A DNA stretch of 64,000 nt from Candidatus Puniceispirillum marinum IMCC1322 (GCF_000024465.1 NC_014010.1:1860001-1924000), one strand, 5' to 3'. Shown: positions 16,212 to 25,672, numbered from the stretch's first letter. Numbers and translations: made by a program. Notes: a model not told the origin generated them from the letters alone.

Positions 16212-17894
16212 ATGAGTGATCCGGAAACATCACAAAAAGATAATGATGTTGAAAGCACTGAGCAGCTTAAACATCTAGTACTGGAGCAAACTTATATTCT
16301 CAAACGACTGGCTGCAACGTTTGCACCGGAAGTTGAAGAAGAAAGACAGCGCCGCCTTGTTAAGCTATTAGTCAAAAGCGCTTCGATAGTGGCAATTGGT
16401 GTATCGGCATTAGTAGGAAGTTGGGAATTTGGGGTATATTTGAAAGAAACGTGGGATGTACGAAGTATGGCCAATGATTACGCCCAGGTTGGCGTAAGGC
16501 TTTATTATGATGAAAACAACTCAGCTGTAGCAAAAAAATTTATTGGAAAGGCTCTAGAATTACAGCCTGGAAATGCTGAATATCTTTTCCTTGACGCTTA
16601 TATCGATGGCATGTCCTCAGTCAGGGATTTGTTTAATCTGGATAGGCCATATGATGCCAGTGAACTTAACTCTGCATATGAAGCTCTTGCGAAATCAGTT
16701 TTTTTAGAACAACAACAGCCTGATAGTGCCGAGCCTTATATTTTGCGAGGTCAAATTTATGCGGCTCTCAAGGATAATGAGAGAGCTCTAGAAACTCTTA
16801 ACCACGCAATTACTATCGAACCAGAAAATGATTTTGCACTGATGCGCTTGGGGGTTATTAATTATAATGCCGGCAATGTGGAGCAAGCTGAATACCATCT
16901 TGATGAAGCGCTTAGTATAAATTCAAATTCAAAATGGGCTCTTTTGTGGAAAGGCGTTATAGCTAGTGATGGCCGCGAATTTGAAAAATCTAAGCGTCAT
17001 TTCTCTGAAGCCCTAGATATTGATCCACGTTTTGATATGGCGCACTATAATCTTGGTTGGGCTTATCTTGGAGCAAAGAAAAAAGACTATGAGAATGCCG
17101 AAAAATCTTTCAGGAAAGCTTTATCATTAAATCCTGATTTCAAAGAGGCCTTTTATGGTCTTGGTATGGTTTTTGGTTATCAAAATCAGTATAGCGTTTC
17201 AAAAGAATATCTATCAAAAGCCATAGATATAGATGATAGGTTCTTTACCGCATGGAAATGGAGGGGCATTGTAAATGATGAGCTTGGTTTGTACGATCAA
17301 GCCCTAACTGATTTTTCAAGTGCTATTTCAATAAATCCATCAAACTCAGATATTTATATGCGAAGAGCTAGGGTTAGTTTGAAAACTGAAGCTTATGATG
17401 AGTCTTTGGTAGATCTGTTACTTGCCAAAAAATACAATCCCAAAAACGCAAGAATATACCTATATCTTGGTCAACTTTACCTAAAATTAAACCAACTTGA
17501 TGCTTCACGCGATGCCATCGAAACAGCGTTATCACTGAAAAAGAATTACAGTGACGCTTATTCTTTAAAAGCCGACATTTTAATTGCTGAAGGTTTGTTT
17601 GAAGAAGCAATTATGGCTCTTAGCAATGCTGTTGATAGCACCAAATACAGACGTGAAAGATTTTATATCAAACGTGCAAATCTCAAGTTCAAATTGGAGC
17701 TTTTTGACGAAGCATACGAGGATTATGTATTGGCCAGAGATGACAATCCAAATAATTCAGAGGCTTGGCTTGGTGAATTTAACGCTTTGATAAAGCGTAA
17801 TGATAAAGGCCAAGCTGAAAAGGCATTAAAGGAATATATCAAACTCAAGCCAAGTGATGACAAAATTCAAAGTTATAAAAAATTGTTGGATTAA
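16212..17894 (+). CDS. Membrane-anchored TPR protein
   Basis: This 560-aa protein has a cytoplasmic N-terminus of about 50 residues, one TM helix (about 55-77) and about ten tandem tetratricopeptide repeats over residues 105-555. Repeat examples are ALETLNHAITIEPENDFALM and AEKSFRKALSLNPDFKEAFY. It has no catalytic motif. TPR arrays are scaffolds for protein complexes. It follows the M48 protease by 40 bases on the same strand and precedes the ion-channel gene. Which side of the membrane the repeats face is not decided by sequence; the charged N-terminus suggests the periplasm. Confidence 0.88.
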   Translation: MSDPETSQKDNDVESTEQLKHLVLEQTYILKRLAATFAPEVEEERQRRLVKLLVKSASIVAIGVSALVGSWEFGVYLKETWDVRSMANDYAQVGVRLYYDENNSAVAKKFIGKALELQPGNAEYLFLDAYIDGMSSVRDLFNLDRPYDASELNSAYEALAKSVFLEQQQPDSAEPYILRGQIYAALKDNERALETLNHAITIEPENDFALMRLGVINYNAGNVEQAEYHLDEALSINSNSKWALLWKGVIASDGREFEKSKRHFSEALDIDPRFDMAHYNLGWAYLGAKKKDYENAEKSFRKALSLNPDFKEAFYGLGMVFGYQNQYSVSKEYLSKAIDIDDRFFTAWKWRGIVNDELGLYDQALTDFSSAISINPSNSDIYMRRARVSLKTEAYDESLVDLLLAKKYNPKNARIYLYLGQLYLKLNQLDASRDAIETALSLKKNYSDAYSLKADILIAEGLFEEAIMALSNAVDSTKYRRERFYIKRANLKFKLELFDEAYEDYVLARDDNPNNSEAWLGEFNALIKRNDKGQAEKALKEYIKLKPSDDKIQSYKKLLD

Positions 17895-17978
17895 TAGCGT
17901 CACGGTTTCTCAGGTTCGTGAGTAAGACCTATATGTAATCACTTAAAATATAATTTTATAAACTAAATCGATTTGCTG

Positions 17979-19838
17979 ATGAATAAGATAAAATTTTATG
18001 TAAATAGCTTGCTTGGATCAGGCGCCAACAGCTTGTTAGTTTGGTTGGCTGCTGTATCTTTTATTTTCGTTTTTATTGTTAGTCTAGTTACCTGGCTATT
18101 AGGCTATGGTGGTGATGAAACCTTTGGTGATTTGCTCTGGAATCTGACTATGAGAGCACTTATGCCTGAGTCAATTGATGCTGGTATAGGTTCCTTACCA
18201 TATCTGCTAATTCTTTTATTGCTTACGCTTTTTGGGATTTTTGTTCTTTCTATATTGATAAGCTTTTTATCAGCAATCATAGATGCCAGAGTACGTGAGG
18301 TATCTAAAGGTATTCAGACATTTCCGTTTGATGGTCATACCGTTATTTTGGGTTGGTCTTCGCGCGTCCCAGCTATTGTTGAAGAACTGGTTCTCGCTAA
18401 TGAAAGTGAAACCCAATCAAAGATTATGATTGCTTCAAATCTTGAGCATGACGAACTAGAAACAATTATTAAAAGGTTTATTGGTTCAACAAAGAACACA
18501 CAGTTATTCTGGCGTAGCCGAAAACTTGATACATTTGAAACATTCAAAAATCTAAATATTAAAGGTGCAAAACGTATTTTGATATTGGGTGACGATACAG
18601 AATCAACTCTTCATCTTGCCAGGCTGAAAACCACTATATCTTTGTTTAATTACTTCGATAGAACAGGAATTGAAATTCCGTCAGTACTAGTTGAGTCTAG
18701 TGATGAAAATGAGTCGGCCAGTTTGATTGCAGGATCAAAAAATAGAGTAACACCAGTTATTGTATCAGATCTGCCAGCTCGTTTAATTGTCGAGACAATT
18801 TTTCAACCCAATCTCCCAAAAGTATATGAGGAGTTATTAAGTTTTGAAGGCAATGAAATTTACATATCAGATCTTGTTTCGGATTTGGGTTTAGCTGGAT
18901 TAAGCTTTGAAAATGCATCATCAAAATTTTCCACCTGCATTCCGATAGGGCTATTAAGTGCAAATGAAGACGTATTCATTAACCCCACAAAAGATAAAAT
19001 ATTAGAGCCCACCGACAGCTTAATCATTATTGCTGAGGATGACTCGTTAATTAAAGTTGATGAGTCCAATGGCTCCAAACAATATCAAATTGATACAAAA
19101 AATAAGTCATTAATTTCTAATACTCAGAAAACACGTGAAAAATTAAAAGTTCATTTAGTGGGCTACTCTCATTCAACAGACGAAATTGTCGAAAAACTAA
19201 TTCAGTCTAACCGTTGCGAATTAACTTTGCTTTTGGAAGATAAAACAAGAGTTGAAAATGAAATTTTGGCAAAACTCGAAGCCTGTAACGCAAATGTCTT
19301 TTCAGGAAGTATAGCCAATTTTGATGATTTGTATTCGTTTGGTGTTTCAGGCGCCGATACTGTGATTATTTCAAACTCTAATCTGGATCACCCTGCTAAT
19401 TCTGATTTGGATATTATGCGTTCGATTTTGAGCATGCAAAAAATAACTGAAAATGCAAAAAGTCCACACGTGATTGCCGAACTAAATGCATCAGATTCGC
19501 GTGATATGATGGCTGAGCTTTTCGATTTAGATTTTGTCGTAAGTGATAAAATTGGAAGTAAAATTTTCGCACAATATGTTGAGAACCCCCATTTGATTGA
19601 TATCATCAATTCCTTGGTGTGCTCTGGTAATCATAAAATAATTATTCGCCCACTTAATACTGAAAACATTTCTGATTTCACTTTTGGTTATTTACGCAAA
19701 ATTTCAGATACAATTGGTATGGTATTAATCGGCATCCGGTTTAATGAAGATGGCAAAGTTATTTCAGTGCTAAACCCCGGCGATAACACTCAAATCCCTT
19801 ATAAATCTGGGCTAATAGAAGGGGTGTTTATTGAATAG
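17979..19838 (+). CDS. CASTOR/POLLUX-type ion channel with tandem RCK-like domains
   Basis: This 619-aa protein starts at ATG 17979; the upstream TTG at 17973 is less likely. Two TM helices (about 19-41 and 74-100) enclose a pore-like loop (WNLTMRALMPESIDAG). Two Rossmann/RCK units follow, beginning HTVILGWSSRVP (about 120) and KVHLVGYSHSTDEIVEKL (about 390). This is the architecture of the CASTOR/POLLUX/DMI1 family and its bacterial relatives, in which the cytoplasmic RCK ring gates a cation pore. The glycine-rich nucleotide loop is degenerate, as in this family. It lies 84 bases after the TPR gene on the same strand. Ion selectivity cannot be read from the sequence. Confidence 0.82.
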   Translation: MNKIKFYVNSLLGSGANSLLVWLAAVSFIFVFIVSLVTWLLGYGGDETFGDLLWNLTMRALMPESIDAGIGSLPYLLILLLLTLFGIFVLSILISFLSAIIDARVREVSKGIQTFPFDGHTVILGWSSRVPAIVEELVLANESETQSKIMIASNLEHDELETIIKRFIGSTKNTQLFWRSRKLDTFETFKNLNIKGAKRILILGDDTESTLHLARLKTTISLFNYFDRTGIEIPSVLVESSDENESASLIAGSKNRVTPVIVSDLPARLIVETIFQPNLPKVYEELLSFEGNEIYISDLVSDLGLAGLSFENASSKFSTCIPIGLLSANEDVFINPTKDKILEPTDSLIIIAEDDSLIKVDESNGSKQYQIDTKNKSLISNTQKTREKLKVHLVGYSHSTDEIVEKLIQSNRCELTLLLEDKTRVENEILAKLEACNANVFSGSIANFDDLYSFGVSGADTVIISNSNLDHPANSDLDIMRSILSMQKITENAKSPHVIAELNASDSRDMMAELFDLDFVVSDKIGSKIFAQYVENPHLIDIINSLVCSGNHKIIIRPLNTENISDFTFGYLRKISDTIGMVLIGIRFNEDGKVISVLNPGDNTQIPYKSGLIEGVFIE

Positions 19839-20105
19839 AGTATATACTTTGTTTTCTGGGTGAAATAATCCATCAACATAATTTCAATTCTCTTATTTGT
19901 AATGCCTTTTTAATCTTAAAAATTGATTTAAGGGCGTCTTTCAGTCTTAGGTTTAGTTGTTGAAGGTTTTAGTAAATAACGATTTATAAGGCCTATGTTG
20001 AGGAAAATTAGAGCATAATTGCCGCCATCAAGTAAGGCATTATAAACATCACAATAAACTGAGCCAAAGAAACCTACTTCGCTTTTTAGGCTCATTATCA
20101 ACTAG

Positions 20106-20363
20106 TTAAAAGATCTTTGAAAAACCAAAGGATACTGAAAATTTAGGCTTAGATATGCACTGTTTTTTGTCTTGAAGAGCCTTGATATGACGGCGACGTG
20201 CTGGCGCGTCCTCACCTAGGTTTGATGCAAAATCCATTTCAGCCTGTAAAGCGGCACAATCCAGCAATTCGTCTCCTGCCTTTGTTAGAAGTGACCGGTC
20301 TTGGGAAGCACATGCGCTCAAGAATGTTAGGATTACTAATGTTGGAACAGCTATTAACCGCAT
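20106..20363 (-). CDS. Small lipoprotein
   Basis: From the ATG at 20363 the product is 85 aa with a lipobox FLSAC (Cys18) after a short hydrophobic signal. The mature part is 68 residues, helical and charged (ALQAEMDFASNLGEDAP), with two more Cys (LLDCAAL, KKQCISK). An upstream in-frame start would add an implausible second hydrophobic segment. It stands alone between AT-rich spacers of about 270 bases on each side, in which I see no gene or RNA structure. Confidence 0.65.
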   Translation of the reverse strand: MRLIAVPTLVILTFLSACASQDRSLLTKAGDELLDCAALQAEMDFASNLGEDAPARRRHIKALQDKKQCISKPKFSVSFGFSKIF

Positions 20364-20643
20364 TGTTTCAACCTGCTGTGTTTGATTGATAATTATAAAT
20401 GCTAACACTAATGAGTAAACTATTACCAATAATAACAGCTTGGCTGATTGCTATAACCATAGCTATGTAAAATAAGTGGACATAAAACCCACGCAACCAC
20501 ATCAAGCTTATAGCCAACTATCCAATCCACCAGCCTTTTAGATCAGGCCATCCTGAAATAGGAAACAGCATCAGTAACCCGGAACGAATGTGGGGTCTAA
20601 CATGTCATCAGCTAAAATGAGAAGATTATTCAAATACTAAATA

Positions 20644-21270
20644 TTAGGTGGATTGCGGGTAGGAAATGACCGACAGATAGCGCGCTGGCAACACATTCAG
20701 GATTTCGGGGCCGTGCGGGGCGTCGGCATCAAAAAACAGTGTATCCCCTGGTTTGAGTACATAAAGGTTGTCACCATGCCGGTAGCTGACTTCACCTTCA
20801 AGCATATATAGCATTTCAACACCCTCATGCTGAAAGGTTGGGAATATGTCTGATTCCTCATTCAAGGTGATCAGATAGGGTTCGACCATGACACCGCTAG
20901 CATTCGAGCCTATATGCCCAAGAAGGTTATATTGATGGCCAGCCCGCGTGCCTGCACGTTCCATCTCAACCCCTTCACCTGCCTTTGTATGAATCGCTGT
21001 GCGGCTTTCTTCAAAGCGCCGGAAAAATGAGGTCAAGGTGACGCCTAGTGCATTAGACAAGGTTTGCAATGTTGATAAGGATGGCGAGGTATTGCCATTT
21101 TCGATCTTTGACACCATACCGATCGAGATACCAGTTAGGTGCGCAAGTTCAGCAACAGTTATATTTTGTTGTTTCCTATGTGCTCGCACTTCGCGGCCAA
21201 TTGCCAGCTCTAGTATTTTTTCTCGTTCATCCTTGAGCCTATGCGGATCTTGATTCAAATTGGCTGGCAC
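20644..21270 (-). CDS. XRE-family regulator with C-terminal cupin
   Basis: This 208-aa protein starts at GTG 21270, preceded by GAGG five bases upstream. Residues about 23-80 are a Cro/CI-type helix-turn-helix (VAELAHLTGISIGMVSKIE). Residues 125-205 are a cupin-2 barrel (FQHEGVEMLYMLEGEVSYR, then GDTLFFDADAPHG). XRE-cupin regulators sense a small ligand through the cupin, often an amino acid or amine. It is last in the glxB-glxC-glxD-glnT operon, 42 bases after glnT, so it most likely controls that operon. Candidate operators are the palindromes upstream of glxB. Confidence 0.93.
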   Translation of the reverse strand: MPANLNQDPHRLKDEREKILELAIGREVRAHRKQQNITVAELAHLTGISIGMVSKIENGNTSPSLSTLQTLSNALGVTLTSFFRRFEESRTAIHTKAGEGVEMERAGTRAGHQYNLLGHIGSNASGVMVEPYLITLNEESDIFPTFQHEGVEMLYMLEGEVSYRHGDNLYVLKPGDTLFFDADAPHGPEILNVLPARYLSVISYPQST

Positions 21271-21312
21271 GTGATCCTCGTTCGGTAATGAACATGAATA
21301 AGCAAAATTCGA

Positions 21313-22620
21313 TTAAACATCCAACGTATTTTCCTTTTCCCAGCTAGAAAAATGCGACACATAGGCGTTCCATTCCTGCATTTTCATTTTGATATAGGCT
21401 GCTGAAAAGTCGTCTCCCATGGCTGTTTTGAGACCTTTATCCTTATCATAGGCACGTATCGCATCAAGCAGGTTAAGGGGTAGTTTTGGCGCCCCCGTGA
21501 CCTTATGCCCTTCAGCATACATGTCGATATCCCAGCGCTTGCCTGGATCTGCGGATGTGCGGATACCATCAAGCCCAGCTGCAATAATGACGGCTTGCAA
21601 CAAGTACGGATTGGCGGCGCCGTCAGGCAAGCGAAGTTCGAAACGGCCAGGCCCCGGTACCCGCACCATATGTGTCCGGTTATTGCCTGTCCATGTGACC
21701 GTATTAGGCGCCCATGTGGCACCGGACACCGTACGCGGGGCATTGATACGTTTATAGCTATTGACGGTAGGGTTGGTAATGGCAGCAAGGGCGCTGGCAT
21801 GTTTCATGATACCACCAAGGAAATTGCGGCCTTTGTCAGATAACCCCAATTCCTTGCTGTCATCTGCAAATATATTGGTCTTGCCAGCCTTATCCCAGAC
21901 TGAAATATGCGCGTGACAACCATTGCCAGTCAGACCCTCGACAGGCTTGGGCATGAATGTCGCACGATACCCGTGTTTCTCGGCGACGGATTTGGTCATG
22001 AATTTGAAAAAGCTATGCTTATCGGCGGTGTTTAAGGCGTCATCAAAGTCCCAATTCATCTCGAACTGGCCATTGGCGTCTTCGTGATCATTCTGATAAG
22101 GACCCCAGCCAAGTTCGAGCATATAATCACAAATTTCAGCGATCACATCATAGCGACGCATAACCGCTTGCTGATCATAACATGGCTTTGATGCGGTATC
22201 GAATTCGTCAGATATTTGCGACCCGTCAGGCGTAAGCAGGAAGAATTCGGCCTCAACCCCCGTTTTTACATGCATACCCTCGGCAGCTGCTTCTTGAACA
22301 AGGCGATTCAGCACGTTCCGCGGTGCCTGGTCAACCAACGCATCTTCCATAACACAATTACCAGCAACCCAGGCAACATCGGGCTTCCATGGCAGCTGAA
22401 TAACCGACGCAGGATCAGGAACAGCGAGCATATCAGGGTGCGCTGGCGTCATATCGAGCCATGTCGCAAAACCAGCAAAGCCCGCACCATCTTTCTGCAT
22501 ATCAGCAATCGCCTGTGCTGGTACCAGCTTGGCGCGCTGTCCACCAAACAGATCGGTGAAAGAAATCATGAAGTATTTGACGCCTTTTTCCTGTGCAAAG
22601 GCAGAAAGATCAATTGCCAT
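21313..22620 (-). CDS. glnT: Type III glutamine synthetase GlnT / gamma-glutamylmethylamide synthetase
   Basis: This 435-aa ATP-dependent glutamate-amine ligase is of the short GlnT type. The N-terminal beta-grasp is KYFMISFTDLFGGQRAKLVP. Catalytic-domain landmarks are the metal-binding GVEAEFFL, the ATP/glutamate region QNDHEDANGQFEMNW, the HxH motif in GNGCHAHISVWD, and RFELRLPDGAANPYLLQA. In methylotrophs the close homolog GmaS joins methylamine to glutamate, and GlnT-type proteins adjoin glxBCD/mgsABC, as here. It is 53 bases downstream of glxD with GAGAGG before the start. Glutamine synthetase versus methylamide synthetase activity cannot be separated from sequence alone; the neighbourhood favours the amine role. 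Confidence 0.9.
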   Translation of the reverse strand: MAIDLSAFAQEKGVKYFMISFTDLFGGQRAKLVPAQAIADMQKDGAGFAGFATWLDMTPAHPDMLAVPDPASVIQLPWKPDVAWVAGNCVMEDALVDQAPRNVLNRLVQEAAAEGMHVKTGVEAEFFLLTPDGSQISDEFDTASKPCYDQQAVMRRYDVIAEICDYMLELGWGPYQNDHEDANGQFEMNWDFDDALNTADKHSFFKFMTKSVAEKHGYRATFMPKPVEGLTGNGCHAHISVWDKAGKTNIFADDSKELGLSDKGRNFLGGIMKHASALAAITNPTVNSYKRINAPRTVSGATWAPNTVTWTGNNRTHMVRVPGPGRFELRLPDGAANPYLLQAVIIAAGLDGIRTSADPGKRWDIDMYAEGHKVTGAPKLPLNLLDAIRAYDKDKGLKTAMGDDFSAAYIKMKMQEWNAYVSHFSSWEKENTLDV

Positions 22621-22673
22621 TATATTGTTTCCTCTCTTTTGTCTGTATCGCGCTACTATTAAACGCGCCGAAT

Positions 22674-24014
22674 TTAAAAACTACCTTTGCCAGGTACCCA
22701 GTTTGTACCTGCCAAAGGTACGCCAGTCATAGCGGAAGCCTCAATAGTCAACGCACATAAATCTTCAGGTTCCAGATTATGAACGTGGCTTTTTCCGCAG
22801 GCACGCGCAATTGTTTGGGCTTCCAAAGTCATGACCTTTAGATAATTGCTAAGCCGCCGACCGCCTAGAGCAGGATCAAACCGTGCCATTAATGCCGGGT
22901 CCTGGGTGGTGATGCCTGCGGGATCCATACCCTCATGCCAGTCATCATAAGCACCAGCTGTGGTGCCAAGTTCGTTATATTCGGACTCCCATTGCGGGTC
23001 ATTGTCACCAAGCGCGATCATCGCGGCCGTGCCGATCGATACGGCATCAGCGCCAAGTGCCAAGGCCTTGGCGACATCGGCACCGTGGCGAATACCGCCA
23101 GAAATGATAAGCTGGACTTCGCGATGAAGCCCCATATCCTGTAAAGCCTGAACCGCCGGGCGGATACAGGCAAGGGTAGGCTGGCCAACATGTTCAATAA
23201 AGACGTCTTGTGTTGCGGCGGTGCCGCCCTGCATACCGTCAAGTACAATGACATCGGCACCAGCTTTAACCGCAAGCGTCGCATCGAAATAGGGGCGGGC
23301 ACCGCCAATTTTTACATAAATAGGCTTTTCCCAATTGGTGATTTCACGCAATTCAAGAATTTTGATTTCCAGATCATCCGGGCCTGTCCAGTCCGGATGA
23401 CGACAAGCTGAGCGTTGATCGATACCTTTGGGAAGATTGCGCATTTCGGCCACGCGATCACTGATCTTCTGGCCAAGCAACATACCACCGCCCCCCGGTT
23501 TTGCGCCCTGACCGACAACAATTTCAATAGCATCACAACGGCGCAAATCATCTGGATTCATACCGTAGCGTGACGGCAGATATTGATAGATCAATGTTTT
23601 TGAATGACCGCGTTCTTCTTCGGTCATGCCGCCATCACCCGTGGTGGTTGACGTGCCAGCCGCAGATGCGCCGCGCCCCAAGGCTTCCTTTGCACCGCCC
23701 GACAAGGCACCAAAACTCATGCCAGCGATGGTGATCGGAATATCAAGATGGATCGGTGTCTTGGCAAAACGTGTCCCCAAAGTGACGTTGGTGTTACAGG
23801 TTTCGCGGTATCCCTCGAGTGGATAGCGTGAGATTGATGCGCCCAGAAACAGCAAATCATCAAAATGCGGAACAGCGCGTTTGGCACCACCGCCACGAAT
23901 ATCATAGATGCCTGTAGCAGCGGCCCGCCGAATTTCGGCATTGGTCGCATCGGAAAAGGTGGATGACTTGATCGGTACAGTCCGAGGTATCATGTTTTCA
24001 TTTCTATCAGTCAT
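22674..24014 (-). CDS. glxD: GlxD/MgsC, FMN-binding glutamate synthase-like subunit
   Basis: This 446-aa protein corresponds to the central FMN barrel of glutamate synthase. Seen are GTSTTTGDGGMTEEERGHSK, AKPGGGGMLLGQKIS, KPIYVKIGGARPY, the phosphate-binding VLDGMQGGTAATQ, and SGGIRHGADVAKALALGADA. Where GltB has its 3Fe-4S cysteine loop this protein has AGAYDDWHEGMDPAGITTQ with no cysteines, as I recall for the GlxD/MgsC family. With GlxB and GlxC it would form N-methylglutamate synthase or a related three-subunit amidotransferase. It starts 11 bases after glxC. Not a full GltB: the amidotransferase and GXGXG domains are separate genes. Confidence 0.93.
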   Translation of the reverse strand: MTDRNENMIPRTVPIKSSTFSDATNAEIRRAAATGIYDIRGGGAKRAVPHFDDLLFLGASISRYPLEGYRETCNTNVTLGTRFAKTPIHLDIPITIAGMSFGALSGGAKEALGRGASAAGTSTTTGDGGMTEEERGHSKTLIYQYLPSRYGMNPDDLRRCDAIEIVVGQGAKPGGGGMLLGQKISDRVAEMRNLPKGIDQRSACRHPDWTGPDDLEIKILELREITNWEKPIYVKIGGARPYFDATLAVKAGADVIVLDGMQGGTAATQDVFIEHVGQPTLACIRPAVQALQDMGLHREVQLIISGGIRHGADVAKALALGADAVSIGTAAMIALGDNDPQWESEYNELGTTAGAYDDWHEGMDPAGITTQDPALMARFDPALGGRRLSNYLKVMTLEAQTIARACGKSHVHNLEPEDLCALTIEASAMTGVPLAGTNWVPGKGSF

Positions 24015-24025
24015 AACAACAAATC

Positions 24026-24709
24026 CTAATATGCTGACGCATTATCAATATTGAAATTGTAAAGCTGGCGGGCAGAACCATAACGTCTGAATTCTTCAGG
24101 CGCGCAGGTGGCACCTGACTTTGCAAGCAGATCTCTTAATATCTCTATATGCTCAGCGCGCATTTCCTTTTCGATGCAATCAGCACCAAGGCTTTTAACC
24201 GCGCCACGTACAAAAAGACGGGCTTCGTACAATGAATCGCCCAGAGCCTCGCCAGCATCACCCAGAACCACCAAATTACCTGATTGCGCCATAAAGGCAG
24301 ACATATGACCAATATTGCCATGCACAACAATATCAATGCCTTTCATCGAAATGCCACAGCGCGACGAGGCGTTTCCCTTAATGACGAGCAAGCCCCCATT
24401 GCCGGTAGCACCTGCATATTGGCTGGCATCACCCTCAATGATGACCATGCCTGACATCATGTTTTCGGCAACACCAGGGCCAGCCGAACCATGGATATTG
24501 ATCGTCGCCTGTTTGTTCATGCCGCCACAATAATAGCCGGTGGATCCTTTGACAGTGACCTCAATCGGTGCATCAAGACCAACAGCGATGGCGTGACTAC
24601 CCTTGGGGTTGGTGATCTGCCAATGTGTCTGATTGGTGGTATTGGCTTGTGCATGCAGCGTTTCATTAAGCGCGCGCAGGCCTTGGGTTTCAAGATCAAA
24701 TATCTGCAT
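24026..24709 (-). CDS. glxC: GlxC/MgsB, GXGXG (glutamate synthase domain 3) subunit
   Basis: From the ATG at 24709, one base after the glxB stop, the protein is 227 aa. It is the right-handed beta-helix GXGXG domain of glutamate synthase, with repeated turns such as GSTGYYCGGMN, GSAGPGVAENMMSG, GDASQYAGATGNGG and GNIGHMSAFMAQSG. A longer in-frame extension upstream lies wholly inside glxB and is not credible. The C-terminal tail (about 180-227) is helical. It pairs with GlxB and GlxD in the three-subunit N-methylglutamate synthase-type enzyme. Confidence 0.93.
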   Translation of the reverse strand: MQIFDLETQGLRALNETLHAQANTTNQTHWQITNPKGSHAIAVGLDAPIEVTVKGSTGYYCGGMNKQATINIHGSAGPGVAENMMSGMVIIEGDASQYAGATGNGGLLVIKGNASSRCGISMKGIDIVVHGNIGHMSAFMAQSGNLVVLGDAGEALGDSLYEARLFVRGAVKSLGADCIEKEMRAEHIEILRDLLAKSGATCAPEEFRRYGSARQLYNFNIDNASAY

Positions 24710-24710
24710 C

Positions 24711-25607
24711 TTAATATGTCCAAAAATAAACGGTTGCGGGTTCTGGTTCCCAAACACGGGCATTATCGATATCGGGCAAATTGACCAAAGCACGATATTC
24801 CGATCCAAAGGCGACATATTGATCGGTTTCAGCCATAACAGCCGGCTTGCATGCAATCGGATCGCGAACAACACCAAAGCCGTCTTTGGTGCCAACAACA
24901 AAGGTGAAAAAGCCATCAAGATCGTCAAGGCTGCTTTCGAGAGCTTCGCCAAGGGTTGATCCCTGTTGCATTTTGTAGGTCAGATAGGCGGCAGCCACTT
25001 CGCTATCATTTTCGGTTTCAATATGGACACCTTCACGAACCAGTTTACGGCGCAAGCTATTATGGTTGGACAGCGATCCATTATGAACAAGACATTGATC
25101 TGCCCCGGTGGAAAAGGGATGCGCGCCCATTGTGGTGATGGCAGATTCGGTCGCCATGCGGGTATGGCCGATGCCATGCGAACCAGACATTTTGCCAATT
25201 TGAAAGCGTTTGGCCACATCACGCGGCAGGCCAACCTCCTTATATATTTCGATGCTGTCGCCCGCACTCATGATGCGGATGGCCGGATTGATTGTCGCCA
25301 GCTCTTCTCGGGCCGCGGCTATTGATGGGGCAGGCAAATGCAAAACAGCATGCGTATCTTTGGCATCCAACGACACAGTGCATCCAAGCGTTTTTGAAAG
25401 ATCAGCAGACAATGTTGCAAAGTCTGCCACGGGATTATCCGACTGAATTGTCAATTTGCCATGTTCTTTGCTGTTCTGGCCATAAATCGCAATACCAGCA
25501 CTGTCAGGCCCACGATCAGTCATTGTAACCAGCATATCGGTAAGCATGGCGCCAAGATCAGCTTCAAGTTTTTTGTCTTTAAGAAAAAGGCCGACGATAC
25601 CACACAT
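24711..25607 (-). CDS. glxB: GlxB/MgsA, class II glutamine amidotransferase subunit
   Basis: The start at 25607 gives MCGIVGLF, where removal of Met exposes the catalytic N-terminal Cys2 of class II (Ntn) amidotransferases; upstream in-frame starts would destroy this. The 298-aa protein also shows DRGPDSAGIAIYG, GIGHTRMATES (the RMAT substrate loop), VHNGSLSNHNSLRR and ENDSEVAAAYL. It hydrolyses glutamine and channels ammonia, or in the MgsABC system supplies the glutamyl or nitrogen transfer step. It is the first gene of the operon. The upstream region 25608-26003 is shared with a divergent acetamidase. Confidence 0.94.
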   Translation of the reverse strand: MCGIVGLFLKDKKLEADLGAMLTDMLVTMTDRGPDSAGIAIYGQNSKEHGKLTIQSDNPVADFATLSADLSKTLGCTVSLDAKDTHAVLHLPAPSIAAAREELATINPAIRIMSAGDSIEIYKEVGLPRDVAKRFQIGKMSGSHGIGHTRMATESAITTMGAHPFSTGADQCLVHNGSLSNHNSLRRKLVREGVHIETENDSEVAAAYLTYKMQQGSTLGEALESSLDDLDGFFTFVVGTKDGFGVVRDPIACKPAVMAETDQYVAFGSEYRALVNLPDIDNARVWEPEPATVYFWTY

Positions 25608-25656
25608 ATTTTCAATCCATTGAATTAAACAAATATTGAACGATAATACTATTATC

Positions 25657-25672
25657 ATATTTTATAAAATAT
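25657..25672. promoter_or_regulatory. Perfect 16-bp palindrome upstream of glxB
   Basis: The sequence ATATTTTATAAAATAT reads identically on both strands. Its inner edge is 50 bases upstream of the glxB start codon. It may be an operator for the operon's own XRE-cupin regulator or overlap the -10 element. In AT-rich DNA a perfect palindrome of this length can arise by chance. Confidence 0.35.

Noticed and set aside
22216-22662. 148-aa plus-strand frame inside glnT
   Set aside because: Antisense to a strongly conserved glutamine synthetase; composition is typical of a shadow frame.
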